Source of the DNA: Actinomycetes bacterium
GTDB taxonomy: Bacteria; Actinomycetota; Acidimicrobiia; Acidimicrobiales; Acidimicrobiaceae
Assembly (NCBI GenBank): GCA_021792075.1
Contig: JAJYVK010000105.1
Coordinates: 1 to 6,148 of the forward strand
Reading direction: 5' to 3'
Length of the DNA: 6,148 nucleotides
Below are positions 1 to 5,000 of this stretch, one piece after another; within the stretch, counting starts at the first letter, position 1, and each line of letters opens with the position of its first letter. The notes beneath the pieces were generated by a model. It made no database searches. It saw only the letters and a list, made by a program, of their open reading frames with translations, and had not been told where the DNA came from. The translations under genes were made by a program, and so were the position numbers.

Positions 1-125
1 CGAAAGAATTGAAGGACCTCTACCTGTCCACGACTGAGGCTAGCCACCACGAAGATGCCGGCCCGAGAGCGGGGGTTCCCAACTCTGCGCGAGGAGGCTT
101 GGCTCCTATCCCCGTCTTTTTGCAT
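1..125 (-). CDS. Start of probable ABC-2 type permease, cut by window edge
   Basis: An ATG at 125-123 shares its A with the TGA stop (127-125) of the upstream ATPase gene. The frame then stays open to the window edge for about 41 codons. A purine-rich AAAGAGGAA stretch inside the last codons of the ATPase gene lies at ribosome-binding distance. The visible peptide begins MQKDGDRSQA. After a basic, polar N terminus it reaches ASLSRGQVEVLQFFR, which has the look of the amphipathic segment before the first membrane helix of ABC-2 export permeases. No membrane helix is visible yet. The one-base stop/start overlap implies translational coupling, and DrrA-type ATPases usually sit directly upstream of their permease. 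The permease identity is therefore inferred mainly from position. A later GTG near 50 is a possible alternative start. Confidence 0.55.
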   Translation of the reverse strand, partial: MQKDGDRSQASSRRVGNPRSRAGIFVVASLSRGQVEVLQFF

Positions 126-991
126 CACTGCAGTTCCTCTTTCTCAGCAGTGGCACCGATCATCCGAATGTAGACGTCTTCGAGACTTGGCCTGGTTACT
201 GTGAGGCCGGGCACTTCACCGCCAAATTCCGTGTAAAGGCTGGACACCAGAGCCGAAGGCTCCTTAGTCTCGGCCTGCTCCCGACCCCTGGAAGAGAGCC
301 ATGAAACCTTCGCAGGGGCATCCTGGCGTCCTCCAAGCTCGCTTGGCGGCCCTATGGCCAAGACACGACCCCGTTGAATTACGGCGACTCGATCAGCGAG
401 CGCCTCCGCCTCCTCGAGATAGTGCGTCGTCAGCAACACGCTGGCCCCCTCCTTCGTCAGGTCTCGCACCAGCTCCCAAAAAGCCCGGCGTGCCTCGGGG
501 TCAAAACCGGTGGTCGGTTCGTCAAGAAAGATCAGCTCAGGCTGTCCGACTATACCGAGAGCCACGTCGAGACGTCGGCGCTGGCCGCCTGAAAGCGACC
601 TGATGGGCGCCTTGCGCTTGGCCGACAATCCAACTCGCTCTATCACCTCTTCCGGATCTGCCGGCTCAGGATAGAAGAGGGAAAAATGGCGCACACACTC
701 GCCCACAGTTAGATCGGCGACATCTTCGTTCGTCTGCAAGACGATCCCGCGGCGAGCCCGCCACTCCACACCGGCACGTTGAGGGTCTTCACCGAGGACG
801 CGAGCCTCCCCCGCGTCGCGTTTGCGGTAGCCTTCGAGGATCTCCACAGTTGTAGTCTTCCCTGCCCCATTCGGGCCAAGAAGGGCAAGCACTTCGCCGC
901 GCGCCATCTCCAGGTCGAGTCCATCCACTGCCACCATCGGCCCATAGGCTTTGCGCAGTCCTTTGACCTCGATCACCAGCTCAGTTGCCAC
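125..991 (-). CDS. ABC exporter ATP-binding subunit (DrrA/COG1131 type)
   Basis: This is the cytoplasmic nucleotide-binding subunit of an ABC-2 type exporter, which hydrolyses ATP to drive a partner permease. With the GTG start at 991 it has 288 residues. Motifs in order are Walker A GPNGAGKT (about 39-46), Q-loop Gln in GIVLQTNED (about 86), signature LSGGQ (about 133-137), Walker B LIFLDE (about 153-158), and H-loop His in TTHYLEE (about 190). The C-terminal tail ends in SLEDVYIRMIG, typical of drug and polyketide export ATPases. All ATPase motifs are intact. The substrate cannot be told from sequence; this family exports drugs, lipids, polysaccharides and other molecules. The start is uncertain: GTG at 991 has no Shine-Dalgarno sequence, GTG at 976 is just downstream, and a TTG at 1087 would add 32 residues of poor coding character. 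The next gene overlaps the stop by one base, so the two are almost certainly cotranscribed. Confidence 0.93.
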   Translation of the reverse strand: MATELVIEVKGLRKAYGPMVAVDGLDLEMARGEVLALLGPNGAGKTTTVEILEGYRKRDAGEARVLGEDPQRAGVEWRARRGIVLQTNEDVADLTVGECVRHFSLFYPEPADPEEVIERVGLSAKRKAPIRSLSGGQRRRLDVALGIVGQPELIFLDEPTTGFDPEARRAFWELVRDLTKEGASVLLTTHYLEEAEALADRVAVIQRGRVLAIGPPSELGGRQDAPAKVSWLSSRGREQAETKEPSALVSSLYTEFGGEVPGLTVTRPSLEDVYIRMIGATAEKEELQ

Positions 992-997
992 GGAACC

Positions 998-1003
998 AGC
1001 ATA
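998..1003 (-). promoter_or_regulatory. Possible -10 element for a leaderless ATPase transcript
   Basis: On the minus strand TATGCT lies 6 bases before the GTG at 991, and that start lacks a Shine-Dalgarno sequence. A TANNNT hexamer at this distance is the arrangement of leaderless genes in actinobacteria and some other phyla. No matching -35 hexamer is visible, so this is a weak candidate competing with the promoter-like sequence at 1074-1079. Confidence 0.25.
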
Positions 1004-1073
1004 ACTTGTTGAGCTGGCCCGTGACGAGCCCTCCCGGCAACATAGCGTGGGCCACCAACCTTTAGAGATACTT

Positions 1074-1079
1074 ATTATC
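1074..1079 (-). promoter_or_regulatory. Possible -10 hexamer upstream of the ABC exporter genes
   Basis: The minus strand reads GATAAT here, five of six matches to the TATAAT consensus, inside a locally AT-rich stretch. A 17-base spacer puts the -35 position at 1097-1102 (minus-strand CATTAG, a poor match). That position falls within one arm of the inverted repeat at 1097-1121. The transcript would carry about 75 bases of leader before the GTG at 991. Confidence 0.25.
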
Positions 1080-1096
1080 CAGGACAATCAAGTCCA

Positions 1097-1121
1097 CTAA
1101 TGAGGAAAATCGATTCATTAG
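1097..1121. promoter_or_regulatory. Operator-like inverted repeat upstream of the ABC genes
   Basis: A perfect 7-bp inverted repeat, CTAATGA (1097-1103) and TCATTAG (1115-1121), is separated by 11 bases, so the arm centres are 18 bp apart. That is close to two helical turns and suits a dimeric regulator. It covers the -35 position expected from the GATAAT at 1074-1079, where a bound repressor would block transcription. No regulator gene is visible in the window. AT-rich arms of this length can also arise by chance. Confidence 0.3.
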
Positions 1122-1472
1122 CAAGGAAAACCCATCTATTGACATCTCTTACCTGGTCACCCGTGCTATCAACCGAAAACCCTCGCTATCGAGATCTGTC
1201 CGCAGGTCATGTGATGACACTCGTGCGCAGATGACAGTATCGGTCCATTGTGCGGCAGAAGCATCGCCTATGTCCACCAGGTTCAACTTCCGGCTCGGCC
1301 AGCTGGAACGCGCAGATTACCCTCTCGGTAGCAACGGTAGACAGAGCGCTTGTTTATGTCAACTCTGTGCGCCCATTCAGACAAGTTCACATCAAGAATG
1401 CTGGCACATACGTTCGCACAGCTGGATAACACAAGATGGCATTATCACGCAAACAGTTTACAGCCCCACCAA

Positions 1473-2273
1473 TCAAGCGTTGACTTGCTCCAACCAAAGC
1501 GGAACTTCGCTAATACTTGTGAGAACTGCATCCGGAAGATACGAAGACGGGGTACGGTCCAACTCGTCAATGGTGGTAACCCCCGAGAGAAGCAGAGCTG
1601 TAGCCGCACCAAGCATTCGACCCAGTCTCACATCCTGGGCAGGTTGATCACCAATGACCGCTATCGACGACGACGCCAGCCCTAGGTGATCCCGGACCGC
1701 TGCAACCATTGTCGGAGAAGGCTTTCCGAGCACAATCGGCCGACGTCTGACTGTATAAGCGATGGCAACCGCTAGCGAGCCTGGACCAGGAATTATCCGG
1801 TCCTTCATCGGCTCACCCCGATCCAAATTGGTCACGTAAAATATTGCTCCCCTGCGCACCGCCTCCGCCGCTGCAGAAAGCCGCATCTGGTTGACATTGT
1901 AGTCGGTAGCGACGAGCACTACCTCGGCCCTCTCGCCTTGCTGATCGGTCAACACCTTCATGCCAGCCTTTTCCAGACGGTCCCGAAGCGAAGTGCTCCC
2001 GACAGCATAAACCTGCGAACCAGGATGCCTTTCTGCTATTGCGCTCACCGACACCGTTCCCGCCGATACGATCTCTCGCTCGGGTATATCCAGCCCGACC
2101 GACTTCAGCCGGTCGCTGATCTTTCGATCTGAGTGCTGGTTCTGCTGAGTACAGAACAGCAGCTGATAACCGAGACGGCGCAGAAGCTCCAAGGTCTCCG
2201 GCGCCCCATCCAAGACCCTCTCTTCAAGCACAAGCGTTCCATCAACATCAAATACGATCCCTTGGATGGCCAC
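1473..2273 (-). CDS. HAD-superfamily phosphatase, NagD / 4-nitrophenylphosphatase type
   Basis: This is a cytoplasmic Mg-dependent phosphatase of HAD subfamily IIA, 266 residues from the GTG at 2273, which is a usual length. The catalytic motif DVDGTL supplies the nucleophile Asp9 and acid/base Asp11. Motif II is FCTQQNQHS (Thr42) where relatives mostly have a TNN form. The insert between motifs II and III is long enough for a C2 cap. Motif III is LGKPSP (Lys184), and motif IV is IGDQPAQDV (Asp209, Asp214). GPGSLAVAIAYTVRRRPIVL before motif III is typical of NagD relatives, whose members act on nucleotide monophosphates, phosphoglycolate, pyridoxal phosphate or aryl phosphates. The substrate here cannot be assigned. 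The start is chosen because AAAGGAG lies 5 bases before this GTG; the GTG at 2288 would place that site inside the gene. It stands alone between wide gaps and probably has its own promoter. Confidence 0.92.
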   Translation of the reverse strand: MAIQGIVFDVDGTLVLEERVLDGAPETLELLRRLGYQLLFCTQQNQHSDRKISDRLKSVGLDIPEREIVSAGTVSVSAIAERHPGSQVYAVGSTSLRDRLEKAGMKVLTDQQGERAEVVLVATDYNVNQMRLSAAAEAVRRGAIFYVTNLDRGEPMKDRIIPGPGSLAVAIAYTVRRRPIVLGKPSPTMVAAVRDHLGLASSSIAVIGDQPAQDVRLGRMLGAATALLLSGVTTIDELDRTPSSYLPDAVLTSISEVPLWLEQVNA

Positions 2274-2278
2274 CCTTG

Positions 2279-2285
2279 CTCCTTT
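2279..2285 (-). promoter_or_regulatory. Ribosome binding site fixing the phosphatase start
   Basis: The minus strand reads AAAGGAG, a near-perfect Shine-Dalgarno sequence, 5 bases before the GTG at 2273-2271. This decides in favour of that codon over the in-frame GTG at 2288. Confidence 0.8.
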
Positions 2286-2290
2286 CACCT

Positions 2291-2318
2291 AATCTAAGGG
2301 AACCTGCGCAGTGGTCAC
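2291..2318 (-). promoter_or_regulatory. Possible promoter of the phosphatase gene
   Basis: On the minus strand GTGACC (2318-2313, four of six matches to TTGACA) is followed after 16 bases by TAGATT (2296-2291, four of six to TATAAT). Transcription would begin near 2284, leaving a very short leader in which the ribosome binding site sits at the RNA 5' end. That is tight, so the assignment is tentative. Confidence 0.25.
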
Positions 2319-2487
2319 TTGCCCATCAAGCCGCTTCGCTCTAAATGGACTGCCAGCCCCGACGCGCTTGGCAAAGCGAAAGAACGCTCAAGAACACCTC
2401 TTCTGAACACAGCCAGGAGTAAGTCTTGCCATCTGGGCAACCTCCAACGGTCTTTAGCCGCCTGGTCCTGTCGCAGTGGATAAATCA

Positions 2488-2523
2488 GGCTGTGCCGGCT
2501 ATAAACCTCTCTCCGGCACAGCC
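2488..2523 (-). terminator. Strong hairpin, likely terminator of the membrane-protein gene
   Basis: GGCTGTGCCGG (2488-2498) and CCGGCACAGCC (2513-2523) form a perfect 11-bp GC-rich stem with a 14-base AT-rich loop. On the minus strand it lies 59 bases past the membrane-protein stop and is followed by TGATTTAT, a short imperfect U tract; the plus strand has none. The loop is larger than in most intrinsic terminators and the U run is weak, so it could instead be a processing or stability hairpin. Two smaller overlapping stems, TGGCC/GGCCA (2558-2572) and GCCAAC/GTTGGC (2544-2561), lie between it and the stop codon. Confidence 0.5.
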
Positions 2524-2582
2524 GCTACAGACAATGAGCACCTGCCAACGCACCTGTTGGCCTTTACGGCCATGTTGATTTA

Positions 2583-3737
2583 TTAGCTGTTGGGTGGCTT
2601 TGGCGCTTCTAGAGGCCACCTCCCCCACACCGCGTAATGCAGAATGATCACCGCGGCTATGTAGTTCAGTCCACAGACTCCAATCCAGAGTTCAACTGGA
2701 GCCTGGCTCCATGTGCCAGTCGCGTGCCCCAACGCCCGCAACCCAAAATAAAGTACACAGCTTACAATTACGGTCATGACAGCGGAACCAAATCTGTTAC
2801 TGGCAGCATCTTCACGCTCGAAAGGCCAGGTCTCAAACAACATGCCCACGAGGAAGATCGATCCGATGATCGAGCCGCACGCTCCTACGATGACCGGATC
2901 TTGCCATTTGAATCCGTCTAGCAATACGAAGAAGGTAATCCACCCACCCCCGATAGTCGCCATATGCGAGGCGACCAGCCGCGCACCTTCGCTCTTGATC
3001 CCGGTAAAGGGCCATCCCCGAAACAATACGAAGAACGACATCTGATAGACAACTATGCAAAGCAACAACGCAGTGAAATCGATGGCATTCATCGGACCGA
3101 TACCGTTGCGGATGCCCAAAGCTGTGCGCGCGGCGGCTGGGACCGAATTCCAGTTCGTTACCAAGAAATAGATCGCAGTGCCTACCACCCAACTAAACAC
3201 AAACGCTGAGATGCCTGACGAAACTGTGCGCATGCGATGTAGTGGCCATTTATTGGAAACAAAGGTCAGCTGAAGCATCGTCACAAACACAGTCGCAGCG
3301 ATAGGGATCGTAAACGGAAACGTCGTCAGCACCCCGTTGCTATTGAGCTTGGCAGCATTTGACGAAAAGATCCCCTGAACACTGAAATGCCCCACTATAA
3401 GCAAGCCGACTCCTGTCAAAATCACTCCTGCAGCAGCGATCATAACCGTGTTGCCCAACCCAGAAGCCGACCTGCCAAACCTGGCAAACGGCCAGCCACC
3501 CCACCAGATCGCGCTCACCACGAGGACTGGAAGCGCAAAGGTTGAAATGGGGCCCAGGACCACCAGGGATGTCTGGGGCGACCACACGGTACTCAAAAGT
3601 GCGAATACCACAGCCACGATCAAAAGTCCCAATACTCCGACTAGGGGCTGGCTACGTTGACCAGCCTCTTCGTGGAGTTCAGTAATGGCGACAGAGCCGT
3701 CTGACGTAAGGTTTTCCGCACTATCAGTTACACTCAT
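2583..3737 (-). CDS. Unrecognised polytopic membrane protein with five WP[F/L] hairpin repeats
   Basis: I do not recognise this 384-residue protein. After a polar, acidic N terminus (1-31) there are about ten hydrophobic segments, near 32-52, 57-78, 96-117, 142-160, 176-195, 221-239, 256-274, 282-301, 317-334 and 351-370. After every second segment comes Trp-Pro-Phe or Trp-Pro-Leu: GGWPFARFG (W82), NKWPLHRMR (W164), RGWPFTGIK (W242), ETWPFERED (W304) and GRWPLEAPK (W374). The following loops carry most of the basic residues, so the motifs should face the cytoplasm. The layout suggests five copies of a two-helix unit. There is no ABC, MFS or signal-peptide signature. ATG at 3737 is preceded by AGAGG at 9 bases. 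It follows the dikinase genes after 194 bases and may serve the same pathway, for example as a transporter or membrane anchor; that role is inferred from position alone. Confidence 0.85.
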   Translation of the reverse strand: MSVTDSAENLTSDGSVAITELHEEAGQRSQPLVGVLGLLIVAVVFALLSTVWSPQTSLVVLGPISTFALPVLVVSAIWWGGWPFARFGRSASGLGNTVMIAAAGVILTGVGLLIVGHFSVQGIFSSNAAKLNSNGVLTTFPFTIPIAATVFVTMLQLTFVSNKWPLHRMRTVSSGISAFVFSWVVGTAIYFLVTNWNSVPAAARTALGIRNGIGPMNAIDFTALLLCIVVYQMSFFVLFRGWPFTGIKSEGARLVASHMATIGGGWITFFVLLDGFKWQDPVIVGACGSIIGSIFLVGMLFETWPFEREDAASNRFGSAVMTVIVSCVLYFGLRALGHATGTWSQAPVELWIGVCGLNYIAAVIILHYAVWGRWPLEAPKPPNS

Positions 3738-3757
3738 CGAACTCTTCCTCTCTTATT

Positions 3758-3772
3758 GGACTTGAAAAGTCC
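3758..3772. promoter_or_regulatory. Palindrome just upstream of the membrane-protein start
   Basis: GGACTT (3758-3763) and AAGTCC (3767-3772) form a perfect 6-bp inverted repeat around GAA. It lies about 20 bases before the ATG at 3737 and directly upstream of the AGAGG ribosome binding site. It could be a regulator site or an RNA hairpin affecting ribosome access. The short arms make a chance origin possible. Confidence 0.28.
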
Positions 3773-3791
3773 CAGTCAGGATTGAGCACCT

Positions 3792-3809
3792 CCGCAATAA
3801 AACTTGCGG
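3792..3809. promoter_or_regulatory. Operator-like palindrome in the membrane-protein leader
   Basis: CCGCAA (3792-3797) and TTGCGG (3804-3809) flank a 6-base AT-rich centre, the usual shape of a dimeric repressor site. The minus strand reads TTTTAT across the centre, which could be a poor -10 hexamer. The only nearby -35 candidate, TTTACT (3827-3822), would be about 19 bases away. A regulated promoter here is possible but not established. Confidence 0.3.
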
Positions 3810-3931
3810 GACGGGTGCCCGAGTAAATGTCTGGCGGCCAAAGCAGATCGGACTGAAGTGGTGCCGTCCCCCTCAATCTGAACCACGCGCGATCGCCAAT
3901 TGTTAAAGGTTTTCACACGCAATCTCGTCAG

Positions 3932-4987
3932 CTAGACGATCCTCATCGGCACGCTCATATTCCCCACCAAGCGGCTCATTATGGAAGAGTTGGCGGTGGA
4001 TATCGGGACTGCTTGCTTGTTGCGCCAAATTGTTTCAGGTCGCGTCTGCAAGAGGTATATCTCTCTCTCACTCGACACTCCTGGTCCAAGCGCCCACTCG
4101 ATGTCCTGCGCGGTTCCGAGCGCTCGTTCCACTTGTTTTCCGAGGGCGGCGATCCTGATGACCTCCTCTTCCTCAAGGCAGGGAGTCATCTGCTCCTCTG
4201 GTGGGATTTCCACCCGGCGCACCTCGCCAAACTCAGAGTCGAAGCGGTAGGCAATCCCCTTGGGTGAGATCATCCTGGATCGTATGTCCAAAGTCACCTT
4301 GTCTACAAAGTAACGATCCGGGGTCACCTCTCCACCTACCACTGAAAGGCCAAGACCGCAGGAGCCTTCAATCGAGATCTGCGAACGGTCTCCGGTTACT
4401 GGATCGATAGTTATCATCACTCCTGCCGCTTCTGCGGCAACCATCGACTGCACAACCACCCCCATGGCAGTCTCATTAGGACGGAGATTGAACTGCCGGA
4501 AGTAAGCGAGGGCCTGAGGCGTAAACAAGCTCGACCAGCAACGCAAGACGTTTCTTGCCACGGCCTCTGGGCCCTGGATCCACAGATACGTATCGTGCTC
4601 CCCAGCAAAAGACGCCTCGGCAGCATCTTCGCTCACCGAGCTAGACCTAACAGCCACCGGCAATGAACCCTGGCCGCCAAGCTGCTCGTAAGCCGAAGCC
4701 AATTCATCGAAGAGCGGAGCTTGAAGCTCCAGCTCCTCGAACAAGCTGCGGATCTCTTCGGATGCGTTGAGCTGGTCCTCCAGCGTGTCGGCACGCTGGA
4801 GGCTCGAGTGGATTGCACGTTCGAGTCCGGTGACTTCAACGAATTCGCGATATGCATGGGTGCTGACCGCAAAACCGGGGGGAACCGGTAGTTCCTGCCG
4901 GAGCAGTGAACCCAATCCCATCGCCTTTCCGCCCACCACCTCGGCAAAGTGAGAGTGGCAGTCTTTAAGTGGCAGAATATATTCCAT
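3932..4987 (-). CDS. ATP-binding subunit of a split PEP-synthase-like dikinase (phenylphosphate synthase beta-like)
   Basis: This 351-residue protein corresponds to the N-terminal ATP-grasp domain of PEP synthase and pyruvate phosphate dikinase, standing alone. Visible family motifs are VGGKAMGLGSLL (18-29, Lys21), LPVPPGFAVST (33-43), VAVRSSSVSEDAAEASFAGE (111-130, Arg114), GVMITIDPVTGD (189-200), the GLGLSVVGGEVTPDRYFV region (211-228), DIEWALG (295-301, Glu297) and YLLQTRPETIW (311-321). It should bind ATP-Mg and pass the beta-phosphate to the swivel His of its partner, releasing AMP and Pi. It ends about 30 residues after the last motif, so it has no swivel or acceptor domain of its own. 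ATG at 4987 is preceded by AAAGGAG at 6 bases, and that site overlaps the partner's stop codon. Size and order match protein 2 (about 40 kDa) of Thauera phenylphosphate synthase. Stand-alone relatives acting on other acceptors are known or likely, so the substrate stays open. Confidence 0.92.
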   Translation of the reverse strand: MEYILPLKDCHSHFAEVVGGKAMGLGSLLRQELPVPPGFAVSTHAYREFVEVTGLERAIHSSLQRADTLEDQLNASEEIRSLFEELELQAPLFDELASAYEQLGGQGSLPVAVRSSSVSEDAAEASFAGEHDTYLWIQGPEAVARNVLRCWSSLFTPQALAYFRQFNLRPNETAMGVVVQSMVAAEAAGVMITIDPVTGDRSQISIEGSCGLGLSVVGGEVTPDRYFVDKVTLDIRSRMISPKGIAYRFDSEFGEVRRVEIPPEEQMTPCLEEEEVIRIAALGKQVERALGTAQDIEWALGPGVSSEREIYLLQTRPETIWRNKQAVPISTANSSIMSRLVGNMSVPMRIV

Positions 4988-4993
4988 CTTGTG

Positions 4994-5000
4994 CTCCTTT
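4994..5000 (-). promoter_or_regulatory. Ribosome binding site coupling the two dikinase genes
   Basis: AAAGGAG on the minus strand begins within the TAA stop (5001-4999) of the swivel-domain gene and lies 6 bases before the ATG at 4987. A ribosome ending the first gene covers the initiation site of the second, which favours balanced synthesis of the two subunits. Confidence 0.75.

Larger units (their letters stand above)
992..1472. other. 481-base noncoding region between phosphatase and ABC genes
   Basis: I find no credible gene on either strand. The open frames present have no ribosome binding site or recognisable protein character, and the longest runs into the phosphatase gene on the opposite strand. 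The left part (992-1121) holds the promoter and operator candidates listed separately. Further right are a 13-bp palindrome, GTCAT-GTG-ATGAC (1206-1218), a second copy of GATGAC 17 bp on (1230-1235), and an ACAGAG/CTCTGT repeat (1341-1346, 1363-1368). None has a T-run that would make it a terminator for the phosphatase gene. The length is large for a bacterial gap between codirectional genes, so an unrecognised small RNA or a decayed gene remains possible. Confidence 0.5.
2274..2582. other. About 309-base noncoding region between membrane protein and phosphatase genes
   Basis: No gene is supported on either strand. The part nearest the membrane-protein gene carries several hairpins, including the strong one at 2488-2523. 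The part nearest the phosphatase carries its ribosome binding site and a promoter candidate. Between them are only short stems: TTGCC/GGCAA (2426-2440) and CGCTT/AAGCG (2365-2378). These have no clear role. Confidence 0.6.
3738..3931. other. 194-base leader between dikinase and membrane-protein genes
   Basis: No gene is present. The gap is long for genes inside one operon and holds two palindromes (3758-3772, 3792-3809). I see no hairpin followed by T residues that would end the dikinase transcript, so read-through into the membrane-protein gene is possible alongside a separate promoter. Confidence 0.5.

Noticed and set aside
1206..1218. GTCAT-GTG-ATGAC as an assigned regulator site
   Set aside because: The palindrome is real but short, over 100 bases from the nearest promoter candidate, and I cannot match it to a named regulator.
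1341..1368. ACAGAG/CTCTGT inverted repeat as a terminator for the phosphatase gene
   Set aside because: It has a 6-bp stem, a 16-base loop and no U run, and it lies over 100 bases past the stop.
1231..1647. Plus-strand open frame of 138 codons
   Set aside because: It has no ribosome binding site, its composition is unlike a folded protein, and its 3' part lies antisense to the well-supported HAD phosphatase.
2365..2378. CGCTT/AAGCG hairpin as a terminator
   Set aside because: The stem has only 5 bp and no U tract follows it on the minus strand.
2833..3192. Minus-strand open frame of 119 codons in another frame
   Set aside because: It overlaps the membrane-protein gene completely. Its Arg/His-rich sequence is typical of a shifted frame.
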